A stretch of DNA of 64,000 bases. It comes from JBFLVT01 sp036804525 (GTDB taxonomy: Bacteria; Bacillota; Desulfotomaculia; Desulfotomaculales; JASEER01). Shown in pieces: positions 25,813 to 34,404 of the stretch. Both the position numbers and the translations under genes were made by a program. The notes beneath the pieces were generated by a model, which ran no database searches, was not told where the DNA came from, and worked only from the letters and a program-made list of their open reading frames with translations. The stretch lies in NCBI GenBank assembly GCA_036804525.1, contig DAIRSE010000002.1:149994-213993 (forward strand), read 5' to 3'. How positions within the stretch are numbered: the first letter of the stretch is position 1; the number at the start of each line of letters is the position of its first letter.

Positions 25813-27159
25813 ATGGCAAGAGCTTACGACATTGTTGTCGTCGGCGGCGGCACGGCGGGAGTGACGGCGGCAACCACCGCCCGGCGGCATTACCCGGACA
25901 AGAAGGTGCTGGTCATCCGCCACGAAGAAAAAACCCTCATTCCCTGCGGCATTCCCTATATGTTCGGCACACTGAAGGCCGACCCGCTGAAAAACGTCAA
26001 TCCGGACTACGTCCTGGAAAAACGGGGTATTGAGCTGCGCGTGGGGGAAGTAACCGGCATCAACAGAGAGGCCAAAGAAGTGGTCCTGGCCTCGGGGGAA
26101 AGCATCGGCTACGACAAGCTCGTCCTGGCCACCGGCTCTCACCCCGTTTCGCCGCCCATTCCCGGGAGGGACAAAGAGAACGTCTTCTGGATCACGAAAT
26201 CTCTCCCCCACCTCCAGAAGATCTTTGCGGCGCTGGACTCCGCTACGAAAGTAGTCATTGTCGGCGGCGGTTTTGTCGGTGTTGAAGTGGCGGAGGAAAT
26301 CAGGAAGCATCGCCGCCTTGACGTGACTATCGTGGAGATTCTGCCCTGCTGCCTCTACAGTTCCTTTGACGAGGAGATTTGCGTCGAAGCGGAGCACGAA
26401 CTGGAGGTTCTCGGCGTCAAGATCTTGACCAACCAGAAGGTCAAAGAGCTGACGGGAGACACCCGGGTGCAGGGCGTCGTCCTGGCCGACGGGACCGAAC
26501 TGCCGGCCGACGTGGTTATCCTGAGTACCGGGGTGCGCCCACTTACCTCTCTGGCCAGCGAAGCCGGTTTAGCGCTGGGGCCCATGGGCGGGATCATGGT
26601 CGACCGGACCATGGCCACATCCGATCCCAGCATCTTCGCCTGCGGCGACTGTACCGAAAAGTTCTCGTTCTTTGCCGGGAACCCAGTGCGCGTTCAGCTC
26701 GCTTCCGTCGCCTCGATGGAGGCACGGGTGGCGGGAGCCAACCTCTACGTCCGGCGGCGCACCAACCCCGGTACGGTCGGCGTGTTCTCCACCTTTATCG
26801 GGACCAAGGCTTTCGGCTGTGCCGGCCTGACCGAACGCGCGGCTGAAGAGAAAGGCTATGAGGTGCTGATCGGGGAGGCTTCGGCGCCCAACCAGCATCC
26901 GAGCGCCCTGCCCGGGACGCAGGACACCAGGGTTAAACTGGTCTTCGACCGCTACTCGGGGATTCTGCTGGGAGGCCAGGTCGTGGGCAGCAAGAGTATC
27001 GGCGACCTGGTCAACCTGCTGAGCGCCTGCCTGCTGCACCGGATGACGGCCACCCAGATGGCGGGCTTCCAGATGGGCACCCACCCAATGCTCACCCCGT
27101 CACCGGCGGCTTACCCCCTGGTCGTAGCCGCCGAGGCCGCCGCCACCGAGCGGCTGTAG
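25813..27159 (+). CDS. FAD-dependent pyridine nucleotide-disulfide oxidoreductase (NADH oxidase/CoA-disulfide reductase type)
   Basis: 448 residues. FAD site IVVVGGGTAGVTAATTAR, redox-active Cys in EKTLIPCGIPYMFG (the single-Cys position of CoA-disulfide reductases and NADH oxidases), NAD site VVIVGGGFVGVEVAEEI, second FAD motif IFACGDCTE, then a dimerisation domain. There is no C-terminal rhodanese domain. It probably reduces CoA-disulfide, peroxide or O2. ATG at 25813 has AAGGAGTG six bases upstream; a GTG at 25804 overlaps that site. The upstream 200 bp is AT-rich with TTAACTTAACTTGACTTAA-type text. Confidence 0.85.
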   Translation: MARAYDIVVVGGGTAGVTAATTARRHYPDKKVLVIRHEEKTLIPCGIPYMFGTLKADPLKNVNPDYVLEKRGIELRVGEVTGINREAKEVVLASGESIGYDKLVLATGSHPVSPPIPGRDKENVFWITKSLPHLQKIFAALDSATKVVIVGGGFVGVEVAEEIRKHRRLDVTIVEILPCCLYSSFDEEICVEAEHELEVLGVKILTNQKVKELTGDTRVQGVVLADGTELPADVVILSTGVRPLTSLASEAGLALGPMGGIMVDRTMATSDPSIFACGDCTEKFSFFAGNPVRVQLASVASMEARVAGANLYVRRRTNPGTVGVFSTFIGTKAFGCAGLTERAAEEKGYEVLIGEASAPNQHPSALPGTQDTRVKLVFDRYSGILLGGQVVGSKSIGDLVNLLSACLLHRMTATQMAGFQMGTHPMLTPSPAAYPLVVAAEAAATERL

Positions 27160-27181
27160 ACAAGTTCCCGGCAGCGCCGTA

Positions 27182-27216
27182 CCCCAAATGTGAGAGTCAG
27201 ACCCTCACATTTGGGG
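27182..27216. terminator. Bidirectional terminator between convergent genes
   Basis: A perfect 13-bp stem CCCCAAATGTGAG/CTCACATTTGGGG with a nine-base loop lies between the stop of the oxidoreductase (27159, plus) and the stop of ccsA (27225, minus). T-rich text follows on the plus side. The position and symmetry fit termination in both directions. Confidence 0.8.
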
Positions 27217-27224
27217 TTTCCTTC

Positions 27225-28037
27225 TTAATAAGCGTGCAGACCCGGGAGCAGGAAGCTGACCCCTAGCAAAGTAAAGAGGAGGGCGGCGAAACCTGCAACG
27301 GCAAGCCAGGCGGCACGCCGCCCGTGCCACCCGCGCGCCTTCCGGGCGTGCAGGTACAGCGCGTAAATGAACCACGTGACAAGCGCCCACGTCTCCTTGG
27401 GGTCCCAACTCCACCAGGCGCCCCAGGCTTCCTCCGCCCAGATCGCGCCGGTGATCAGAAGCAGCGTTTGAAAAGCGAAACCAAAGGCCACCGTGCTGTA
27501 GGTATAACGGTCAAGGACGGCAGGTGACGGCAGGCGCGTATCCGTCGAACACCCTGCAGCACGTTCGCTTAGCAGGTACATTACGGCCAGGGCGAAGGAA
27601 ATCGCGAAAGCTGAGTAGGCCAGGACGGCCGTAGCCACGTGTAGTTGCAGCCAGATGCTCTGCAGGGCCGGAGCCAGGGGGCGGAGGTCACTGGAAAGCA
27701 CGCTGGCGACCCCCATCAGGCCTACAGCCAGGGGCAGGGTGAAGCCGGTGATAACCGGAAGCCGCCAGCGGAGGGCAATCCATACCGTCGCTCCGGCCAG
27801 CGCCCATACAAAAAGGGTGACAAACTCGTAAAGGCTGGCAAAAGGCCAGTGCCCGGCAGTAAGCCATCGAGCTCCCAGCGCCCCCGTATGGGCGATCAGC
27901 CCGAGCCCGGACAGGATGAAAACCAGCCTGTTCAGGAAGTTGTGCCGCGCCCACAAGTAGATCAGAGCCAGCACGGCAGCGGCCAAATAAATCAGGAAAG
28001 CCAGCGTCCCAAGGCTTTCCTCAATAGTTGCAACGAT
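27225..28037 (-). CDS. ccsA: Cytochrome c synthetase subunit CcsA/ResC, possible AUC start
   Basis: About 270 residues and eight membrane spans. The heme-handling WWD motif is AWGAWWSWDPKETWALVTW; conserved His residues (AHTG, LHVATA) flank it. With ResB/CcsB it attaches heme to exported cytochromes c (System II); no resB is seen here. The first usual start is TTG at 27986, but the frame upstream reads IEESLGTLAFLIYLAAAVLALIYLW, a natural first membrane span. A strong AAGGGAGGT site (28045-28053) sits seven bases before an in-frame ATC at 28037, and an in-frame stop follows at 28041. So initiation at AUC, or loss of the original start by rearrangement, is likely. Confidence 0.75.
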   Translation of the reverse strand: MVATIEESLGTLAFLIYLAAAVLALIYLWARHNFLNRLVFILSGLGLIAHTGALGARWLTAGHWPFASLYEFVTLFVWALAGATVWIALRWRLPVITGFTLPLAVGLMGVASVLSSDLRPLAPALQSIWLQLHVATAVLAYSAFAISFALAVMYLLSERAAGCSTDTRLPSPAVLDRYTYSTVAFGFAFQTLLLITGAIWAEEAWGAWWSWDPKETWALVTWFIYALYLHARKARGWHGRRAAWLAVAGFAALLFTLLGVSFLLPGLHAY

Positions 28038-28039
28038 GT

Positions 28040-28246
28040 TTCAAACCTCCCTTCAGAGAAGAGCAGACGGTTGGTCACCGGAGCAAAGTAGTACTCAACG
28101 TGGCACTGCGCGCAAATAGGCGTACGCATTTCCTGCCGGGTAGCCTTCGCAATGTCCCGTCCCTGCCGCGCAAAAGCCCCAATGAGGGCCGGCCTGCTGA
28201 TCAGCAGCTTTATCGCCGCCGCGGGATCTGCCTGGCACGTACACGA
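28040..28246 (-). pseudogene. nrfA: Relic of ammonia-forming cytochrome c nitrite reductase
   Basis: Only about 69 codons remain. The frame reads RPALIGAFARQGRDI then KATRQEMRTPICAQCHVEYYF. The last segment, with CxxCH and VEYYF, is the highly conserved heme/active-site region of NrfA. The preceding heme site is damaged (SCTCQ in place of CxxCH). An intact NrfA is over 400 residues and has further heme motifs; none is present. The relic ends where ccsA begins, so a deletion seems to have joined the two. Loss of nitrite ammonification is implied, unless another copy exists. Confidence 0.8.
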
Positions 28247-28454
28247 CACCTTCCCGGGGCACCTTGTTACCAGTTTTGGACGCGGAACAATCCGGTTCCT
28301 GCCGGACGGTAGGGAAAGGATTATAACAGTTTTTAAGGAAAAAGTGGGGCCGGCACTTGTGATAGAAAGAAGGCACGTGCTGGGGTACAATACTTAGTAA
28401 GCGCAGTGCGCAGTTCAGCAGCCGCGGGGGAGGGTCGTCCACCTGAACCGGAAC

Positions 28455-29126
28455 TTGATCGAGCAGCTCAAGCGCATTTCTCTCTTTGCCGCTTTACCGC
28501 CCGAAGCGCTTAAATCCGTAGCATCCATCGTTCGTGAGAGGCGTTACGCCAAGGGACGGCTGATTTTTGTGGAAGGCGAGCCGGGAGACGGGATCTTTTT
28601 GCTCCAGGAGGGCAGGATCAAGCTGACCAGGCAAGCACCGGACGGGCGGGAACACATCCTGCACTACGTCAATCCCGGCGAGGTATTCGCCGAGATCGTC
28701 CTCTTCGACGGAGGAACCTACCCCGCGACCGCCGAGGTTGTAGAGGACGCACGGGTGGGGGTTATCCTGAACCCTGATTTTGATGACCTCATAGTCAAAC
28801 ATCCCGAAGTGGCCCTGGCCATGCTGCGGGTCATGTCCCGGCGCCTGCGCACCGCCCAGGAAAAGGTGATGAGCCTGGCCCTGCACGACGTCACGCGGCG
28901 CCTGGTGGCCGCCATCCTGACCCTGGCCGAAGACCACGGGCAGCCCGAAGGAAACGGCCTGCGCATTAACTTCAACATCACCAACCAGGACCTCGGCAAC
29001 CTCATCGGGGCTTCGCGCGAGTCGGTCAACCGGACCTTGGGCGAGCTCAGGCAGGCCGGCGCGATCGAGATTGACCGTCAGCAGATCATTGTCCGCGACC
29101 GCAAGCGCCTGCTCAGATACCTGTAG
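28455..29126 (+). CDS. Crp/Fnr-family transcriptional regulator
   Basis: 223 residues. Cyclic-nucleotide-like sensor domain 1-120 (IFVEGEPGDGIFLLQEGRIKL, NPGEVFAEIVLFDGG), long dimer helix, then a winged helix with the recognition segment TNQDLGNLIGASRESVNRTLGELRQAG. No Fnr-type N-terminal cysteines are present, so it is not an iron-sulfur Fnr. It is divergent from the nrfA relic and ccsA, consistent with an ancestral role in respiratory control (inference). TTG at 28455 is the first usual start; an in-frame CTG at 28443 lies eight bases after GGGGGAGGG and may be the true one. Confidence 0.85.
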   Translation: MIEQLKRISLFAALPPEALKSVASIVRERRYAKGRLIFVEGEPGDGIFLLQEGRIKLTRQAPDGREHILHYVNPGEVFAEIVLFDGGTYPATAEVVEDARVGVILNPDFDDLIVKHPEVALAMLRVMSRRLRTAQEKVMSLALHDVTRRLVAAILTLAEDHGQPEGNGLRINFNITNQDLGNLIGASRESVNRTLGELRQAGAIEIDRQQIIVRDRKRLLRYL

Positions 29127-29196
29127 TCGTACGTCGTTCGTCGTACGCGGAGACAGAAGAATCGGCCCGGCAGATTGCGTTCGTCAGACCCACCGC

Positions 29197-29622
29197 TCAG
29201 CGCTGGTTGGCTTCGGCTTGCTCTACCAGCCGACGCACTTCGGTCTCTTCCTTCTTAATATGGACTCTGAGCCACTTTACAATCTCAAAGCCGTATTTCC
29301 TGATCTCCTCGGCGTCTTTGCGCTCGACCGCCTGCTTAAACCCATCGAAAACCTTGTACAGCTTCCGGTGTTCATCCAGCATTCCGTCGATAAAGCGCTG
29401 TGCTTCCTCGCCCACCGAGGCGGCCATAGGATATACCGTTTCCTCCTCGGCCTTGAAGTGTGGGTGGATATCATCGTCGACGACTTCCACAAACTCATTG
29501 AACTCGGCGAACATCGTCGGGCGCAGGCCGAGATATTCGGTATCTTTGAGAAGACCTTCCAGCTTGTCCAGCAAGAACAGTACAGCTTTGTGATCATCCT
29601 TGAAACGGGTCAGCCAGGACAT
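29197..29622 (-). CDS. Hemerythrin-like domain protein
   Basis: 141 residues. A four-helix hemerythrin/HHE domain is indicated by DDHKAVLFLLDKLEG, DDDIHPHFKAEEETVYP, MLDEHRKLYKVFDG and RVHIKKEETEVRRLVE: spaced His and Glu residues suited to a di-iron centre that binds O2 or NO or senses oxidative stress. ATG at 29622 follows GGAGGGAAGGAG. It converges on the Crp/Fnr gene. It probably belongs with oxygen defence in an anaerobe (inference). Confidence 0.83.
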   Translation of the reverse strand: MSWLTRFKDDHKAVLFLLDKLEGLLKDTEYLGLRPTMFAEFNEFVEVVDDDIHPHFKAEEETVYPMAASVGEEAQRFIDGMLDEHRKLYKVFDGFKQAVERKDAEEIRKYGFEIVKWLRVHIKKEETEVRRLVEQAEANQR

Positions 29623-29673
29623 GCTCCTTCCCTCCAATCCATTTTCCCGCCTCCGACCTTAACCTCTCACCTT

Positions 29674-30039
29674 TCACTTCCCTTTAAGGCGGGCCAGTTC
29701 TTCCAGTTCTTCTCTGGCCAGGTCGTCAACCCCGGCCATCAGCTCCAGGTGGTGGCGCAGTTCATGCCGGATCGTCTCGAACAGCTCGTCCTGCCAGACC
29801 TCGGCTGGTTCACCGTCCAGGACGGCGGCAAAGGAACCGTAGTAAAAAACAATATAGCATCCGAGCACGGGGTCCTCAAGGTACTCGCCCATAATATAGA
29901 ACTCGTCTTCCTTCTTGGCCTCCGGCAGGACCATGAAACCGCCGTTCAGGTTGCGGCAGAGACGGGGCGGAATGCGGTCGACAAGCTCACCCGCGAGTTC
30001 GGTGAAACCGTCGAGGTCGTAAGCCGGTTTGCCTTTCAC
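29674..30039 (-). CDS. Small zincin-like metallopeptidase family protein
   Basis: 121 residues. TIRHELRHHLE provides an HExxH zinc-binding motif with an extra His. The preceding GCYIVFYYGSFAAVL and GGFMVLPEAKK are reminiscent of the short bacterial zincin family (PF06262-like). The GTG at 30039 overlaps the cupin stop by four bases (GTGA), so the two are translationally coupled. The substrate is unknown; such short zincins lack a clear signal peptide and are presumably cytosolic. Confidence 0.7.
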   Translation of the reverse strand: MKGKPAYDLDGFTELAGELVDRIPPRLCRNLNGGFMVLPEAKKEDEFYIMGEYLEDPVLGCYIVFYYGSFAAVLDGEPAEVWQDELFETIRHELRHHLELMAGVDDLAREELEELARLKGK

Positions 30040-30359
30040 CTCGCACCGGCCTCCTGGTCCAGGTACTCTGTCCGCACCGGGACAAAGGTATCCAGCACCT
30101 CGGTCTCTTCCAGGGCCTCGACCCCGTGGGGCACATTCGACGGCACAACCAGGGCTTGGCCCGCCGCCAGCATGAGTTCCCGGCCGCCCGTGCGGTAGCG
30201 CAGGCTCCCTCGGAGGACGTAAGTGCACTGCTCGTGCTCGTGCCGGTGGAGCGGCACGACGGACCCTGCATCCAGCCAGACGCGGCAGACCATCATCTTC
30301 TCCCCCACGGCCAGGTTCTTGCGCCAGACCCCTTCCGCCATCTTCACGCCTTCCGGCAT
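30036..30359 (-). CDS. Cupin-domain protein
   Basis: 107 residues. Cupin motif 1 is VVPLHRHEHEQCTYVLRGSLRY and motif 2 VVPSNVPHGVEALEE; the His residues and Glu would bind a metal. It is a single-domain small cupin that may act as a ligand sensor or small enzyme. ATG at 30359 follows GGAGGAG. It overlaps the metallopeptidase gene downstream. Confidence 0.8.
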   Translation of the reverse strand: MPEGVKMAEGVWRKNLAVGEKMMVCRVWLDAGSVVPLHRHEHEQCTYVLRGSLRYRTGGRELMLAAGQALVVPSNVPHGVEALEETEVLDTFVPVRTEYLDQEAGAR

Positions 30360-30390
30360 GCTTCTCTCCTCCTTTTTGCATCGGCCGCCG

Positions 30391-31326
30391 CTAACGCGCG
30401 GCTTTCTCCTCAACGACCATAGAAGAACCGCCGTTTTCTGTCTTTTGCCTTTCAGCAAGGATAACGCCGATTAACACCGTCAAGCCGGCCGCTATTTCCA
30501 CAGGCCGCAGCCTTTCACCGAGCAGGAGGGCGGCAAGGATGATAGCCGTAATGGGAATAAGATTCAGGTACAGACCGGCCTCGCTGGCCTCAAAAGATCG
30601 CAGGGCGTAGTTCCACAGCACGATGGGCAGCGCCGAAGCAACCACGCCAAGATACAGGATAACCGCCCAGGGCTCCCAGCCCAGGTGAAGATAGTCAGGT
30701 TGCCTTTCCAGCAAGGCAAAAGGAAGCAAGTACAATATCCCCCATGAAGTACCCTGAAAAGTCACCACAGCCGGATCAACGGTGTCGCTGAATTTTCTGC
30801 CGAGGACCGTATAAATGGCCCAGGCTATGGCTGACCCAATCAAGAGCAGGGCGCCAAGGTTTAAGGACCCCTCCAGTAAGTTCACGTTTTCAGACCACAC
30901 CAGGGCGGCCACCCCCAGCACGGTCAAGGCGATACCGGCCACCCGTGTGCCCCCGATCCGCTCCCCCAGGAAGTAGAACGAGGTTATGGCCGTAAAAGCC
31001 GGAACAGCAGCCAGGATAAGCGAAGCGGTGCCCGCCCGGCAGTACAGGAGAGCCCAGTTCTGCAGGGCAAAGAACAGGAAAACCCCCGTAAAACCCATTA
31101 AGGCTGCTGTCGGCACCGGTAGCGCCGCTGAGCGCTTCCTTCGCACATAGAACAGAGGCAACAACACAAGAGCCGCAAAGCCAAACCGCCAAAGAGCCAG
31201 GGTGGCAGGTGGAAATGCCTGCAGGGCGTCCTTGGTGGCGACGAAGGTCGAACCCCAGATGAAGACGGTGAGCAGCAGCGCAGCCAAAGCCCTTCCTCTT
31301 CCTGTTCCTGTTTGCATAAAGACCAT
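30391..31326 (-). CDS. EamA-family (DMT) permease
   Basis: 311 residues with ten membrane segments in two EamA repeats: FIWGSTFVATKDALQAFPPATLALWRFGFAALVLLPL opens the first, IGSAIAWAIYTVLGRKF and VVASALPIVLWNYALRSFEASEAGLYLNLIPITAIILAALLLGERL mark the second. These proteins export metabolites such as amino acids; substrate unknown. ATG at 31326 follows AAGGGGG closely; ATG at 31314 is an equally possible start. Confidence 0.83.
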   Translation of the reverse strand: MVFMQTGTGRGRALAALLLTVFIWGSTFVATKDALQAFPPATLALWRFGFAALVLLPLFYVRRKRSAALPVPTAALMGFTGVFLFFALQNWALLYCRAGTASLILAAVPAFTAITSFYFLGERIGGTRVAGIALTVLGVAALVWSENVNLLEGSLNLGALLLIGSAIAWAIYTVLGRKFSDTVDPAVVTFQGTSWGILYLLPFALLERQPDYLHLGWEPWAVILYLGVVASALPIVLWNYALRSFEASEAGLYLNLIPITAIILAALLLGERLRPVEIAAGLTVLIGVILAERQKTENGGSSMVVEEKAAR

Positions 31327-31655
31327 CCTTCCCCCTTAAACTAGGAAAAACTTCTTGCCCGCAAACCCTTTTCCCTGCAGGAACCAACCGGCCTCGCAAC
31401 GCATAATTTGGTCACCGGCGTGCCCTGTGATAAGACAGGAAGCCAATCACATAACCCGCACTGAACTGCATATAGATTAAAGTACGTCGCCGGTTAAGGA
31501 GGGAGCAGGGTGCTTAGGAGACGCTGGATGCTGAGGGCGTGCGCGCACTGCCAGAGCGGCTGCTGACCGAAGTCCCGGGTACGACGTTAAACTGCCCTTT
31601 CGACATACCAGGGAGCAGGCATCTCTTAGGCCTGCTCCTTGTGTCTTACCTTTCT
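31327..31655. other. Gene-free gap with a strong hairpin
   Basis: No credible coding sequence. The stretch holds a hairpin at 31612-31638 and a G-rich segment at 31497-31512. The divergent arrangement (EamA reading left, the coiled-coil gene ending here) leaves no promoter need except for the EamA gene. Confidence 0.5.
31612..31638. terminator. Hairpin GGAGCAGGC/GCCTGCTCC
   Basis: A perfect 9-bp stem with a nine-base loop lies 18 bp beyond the stop of the coiled-coil gene on the minus strand. No T run follows on that strand, so termination is uncertain; the plus side has TTGTGTCTT. Confidence 0.4.
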
Positions 31656-32801
31656 TTACCTGGTTCGCAGGGCGATGATCAGCTTATCTTCGTCGGACTC
31701 GATGGAATCCACGGCGAAACGCCTGTACTGCTCGTCGAGCCGGAAGAACAGCGAGCCATCCCTGGCGATGCTCTGCAGCACGGGTTTCTGCACGGGGGTG
31801 CCGTCAAGCAGCAGAGACGTCGGTATAAACCGCACCGCCGTTCCCCCGTTTTCGGCGACAAGCTCCCCGGAAAGGCTGAACGAGGTGCTGTTCTCGCTCC
31901 TTCCGGCAATGACCAGCCCCCCCGGTGTGACCTTGACGGTCAACAAGGTTCCCGTGGCCGGGTCCACACGCTTCAGCACTTCGTTGATCGTGGAAGTGCT
32001 GACCTCGATGCACAGGCGCCGGTTGGCGAAATACACCCTGTCGGGCTTCATTTCTTTGATAAACAGGCGGTCGAGCTGCCTCAGGAGGGTGTGCAGCGGG
32101 GTCAGGGAAGCGTACCACTGCTGCTCAAGCTTAACGATCCGCGCCAGCAGGTCACCCGACTCGGCCCTAAGGGATTCGAGCATCGCGGATTTCTTCCTCT
32201 GCGTCTCCTCGGCTTGGGCGATTCGCGCATCGAGGAGGTCTTTCTGCGCGCGTGTCTTGAGTTCGATGCGGTAAATGTCGGCCAGCTTTTGCTGCAAGGC
32301 CGCATCAAGCGTCTCTACTTCACGGATGAGACGGGCTTCGTAGTCAATCAGCCAGCTGACAAGCTCACCCCTGTTTATAAGATCCATGACGCTTTCGGCA
32401 TCGAGGATAATGGCAATCAGGGAGACGTTCCCGTTCTCGTAAAGGTAGCACAGCCACCGGCCCAGGCGTTTCCTGGCCAGGGCAAGTTTTTTGCGGATTT
32501 CCTCCTCTTCCGCCCGTGCTTGTGCGGCATCCTCTTCCAGGGCCGCCAGTCGTCCTTCGATTTCCCGCTGCTGCGACCGCAAGTCGGAAAGGAGGATATC
32601 AAGCTGCAGCAGTTCGGCCGCCAACGTTTTTTCTCTCTCGGCGTAAACTTGAGCGACAGCAACATCATTCCCGCGTTGCCGTTCGAGCTCGCGTAACGCC
32701 GGGGGGTCGGCAGCGCAAAACGGCGCCGTCCCAAGAAAAACAACCAGGGCCAGGCCAAGGGCAATGGCTTGACGCAACCGGCAAGAACCTTGACGATTCA
32801 C
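31656..32801 (-). CDS. Secreted coiled-coil protein with PcsB/CwlO-like N-terminus and unknown C-terminal domain
   Basis: 381 residues. GTG at 32801 follows AAGGAG and starts a signal peptide ending near APFCAADPP. Residues about 45-235 are coiled coil with the pattern of the PcsB/CwlO N-terminal region (LYENGNVSLIAIILDAESVMDLINRGELVSWL). There is no NlpC/P60, CHAP or M23 catalytic domain after it. Instead a beta-rich domain of about 120 residues follows (VYFANRRLCIEVSTSTINEVLKRV... SFSLSGELVAENG), vaguely like lipid-binding folds. It may regulate a separate wall hydrolase (inference). Alternative ATG start at 32837. Confidence 0.65.
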   Translation of the reverse strand: MNRQGSCRLRQAIALGLALVVFLGTAPFCAADPPALRELERQRGNDVAVAQVYAEREKTLAAELLQLDILLSDLRSQQREIEGRLAALEEDAAQARAEEEEIRKKLALARKRLGRWLCYLYENGNVSLIAIILDAESVMDLINRGELVSWLIDYEARLIREVETLDAALQQKLADIYRIELKTRAQKDLLDARIAQAEETQRKKSAMLESLRAESGDLLARIVKLEQQWYASLTPLHTLLRQLDRLFIKEMKPDRVYFANRRLCIEVSTSTINEVLKRVDPATGTLLTVKVTPGGLVIAGRSENSTSFSLSGELVAENGGTAVRFIPTSLLLDGTPVQKPVLQSIARDGSLFFRLDEQYRRFAVDSIESDEDKLIIALRTR

Positions 32802-32995
32802 GCTACTCCTTCTTTCCCTTTGACACTTAAGGGGCATGCGTCCTTTGTATACTATTTGGTATGCAGGAAAAGAATCCCTCTCAATGTTAGATCTTAGATC
32901 TTAGGACATTGGAATTCGCGCAGCGAATTCCTTCGAGTCCGACGACTGACGACCGACGACTGATGTGGTATTGTAGTCGCAAGGGAGATGATCTA

Positions 32996-34306
32996 GTGGA
33001 CATCTTTGACCAGAACCTGGACCAGGGACGGGGGGCGCCGCTGGCCGACCGGATGCGCCCCAGGACCCTTGACGAGTTCGTTGGCCAGGCCCACATCGTG
33101 GGGCCGGGAAAGCTCCTGCGGCGCGCTATCGAAGCCGACCAGCTGGGGTCTCTGATCCTCTATGGCCCGCCGGGATCCGGTAAGACAACCCTTGCACGCA
33201 TTATCGCCCACATGTCGTCGGCATCCTTTATCCAGGTGAACGCCGTGTCTTCGGGCGTCAAAGAACTGCGCAAGGTCATTGAAGACGCTGAAAGCAGGCT
33301 CAAGTATTACAACCAGAGGACCATTGTCTTTGTCGACGAGTGCCACGCCTTTAACAAATCGCAACAGGATGCCCTGCTCCCTGCCGTTGAACGCGGAATC
33401 ATTATTTTCATAGGGGCCACGACAGAGAACCCCTATTTCGAAATGAACGGTGCATTGATCAGCCGTTCCCGCATCTTCCAGCTGGAGGCCCTGCGGGACG
33501 ACGACGTCCGGGAGATCCTGCAGCGGGCACTGGCCGACCCGGAGCGGGGATTGGGTAATTTTGCCTTCAAACTGGACGAAGACGCCCTCGAACACCTGGT
33601 CAAGACGGCTAACGGCGACGCACGCAGCGCCCTCAACGCCCTCGAATTGGCCGTCCTTTCGACGCCGCCGGGCGAGGACGGTGTCCGCCACGTTACGCTT
33701 GAAACGGCCGAAGACTCTATCCAGCGGCGCGCAGTGCGCTACGATAAGGGGCGGGATCAGCACTACGACGTTATTTCGGCTTTTATTAAGAGCATCCGCG
33801 GGTCAGACCCGGATGCCGCCCTTTACTGGTATGCCCGCATGACCTATGCCGGCGAGGACCAGCGCTTCATCGTCCGCAGGCTGATCGTGCATGCTTCGGA
33901 GGACATTGGCATGGCCGATCCGCAGGCGATGTTGATGGCCCACGCCGCGGCCAATGCTTTGGAATGGGTTGGCATGCCCGAAGCGCGCATTCCCATCGCC
34001 CAGTGCATCATCTACCTGGCTACGGCGCCCAAGTCCAACAGCGTCGTCACCGCCATCGATGCCGCCCTCAAGGATGTTGAAGCTATGCGCAACGATCCCG
34101 TGCCTGTCCATCTCCGCGACACCAGCTACCCTGGAGCAAAAAAGCTCGGGCATACCGGTTATAAATACCCCCATAACTATCCGGGCCACTGGGTGGAACA
34201 GCAGTACCTCCCGGAAAACGTCCGCCACAAGAAGTATTACCGGCCGTCGAATCAGGGGTTCGAAGCCAGGTTCGATCCTCCCGGATCGAGCAGTCGTAGG
34301 TCGTAA
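32996..34306 (+). CDS. rarA: Replication-associated recombination protein RarA (MgsA)
   Basis: 436 residues. AAA+ ATPase related to clamp loaders: ADRMRPRTLDEFVGQAHIVGPGKLL, Walker A YGPPGSGKTT, Walker B FVDECHAFNKSQQDALLP, sensor GATTENPYFEMNGALISRSRIF. The C-terminal MgsA tetramerisation domain has KGRDQHYDVISAFIKSIRGSDPDAALYWYARM and GYKYPHNYPGHWVEQQYLP. It acts at stalled replication forks. GTG at 32996 follows AAGGGAG by about ten bases; the upstream frame from 32909 is repeat DNA. Confidence 0.92.
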   Translation: MDIFDQNLDQGRGAPLADRMRPRTLDEFVGQAHIVGPGKLLRRAIEADQLGSLILYGPPGSGKTTLARIIAHMSSASFIQVNAVSSGVKELRKVIEDAESRLKYYNQRTIVFVDECHAFNKSQQDALLPAVERGIIIFIGATTENPYFEMNGALISRSRIFQLEALRDDDVREILQRALADPERGLGNFAFKLDEDALEHLVKTANGDARSALNALELAVLSTPPGEDGVRHVTLETAEDSIQRRAVRYDKGRDQHYDVISAFIKSIRGSDPDAALYWYARMTYAGEDQRFIVRRLIVHASEDIGMADPQAMLMAHAAANALEWVGMPEARIPIAQCIIYLATAPKSNSVVTAIDAALKDVEAMRNDPVPVHLRDTSYPGAKKLGHTGYKYPHNYPGHWVEQQYLPENVRHKKYYRPSNQGFEARFDPPGSSSRRS

Positions 34307-34329
34307 GTCGTAGGATGAAATGGCATAGG

Positions 34330-34404
34330 TTATTAAGGGTCTAACCCCTATTAACTTGGCTAACTTCACCTCTTAGCGATCTTGGCACCCTTGGTGGTTC
34401 ATTG
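34330..34404 (-). repeat. Dispersed CGCCAAGGGCGCCAAG-type repeat, copy 2
   Basis: Read on the minus strand it gives AACCACCAAGGGTGCC, then TCGCTAAGAGGTGAAG and TTAGCC, matching 24297-24362 with substitutions. It lies between rarA and vanW and ends at the vanW stop. Confidence 0.6.

Noticed and set aside
29674..30381. A 235-codon minus-strand frame spanning metallopeptidase and cupin
   Set aside because: Its first 113 codons are the wrong frame of the cupin gene; the real peptidase starts at the GTGA overlap at 30039.
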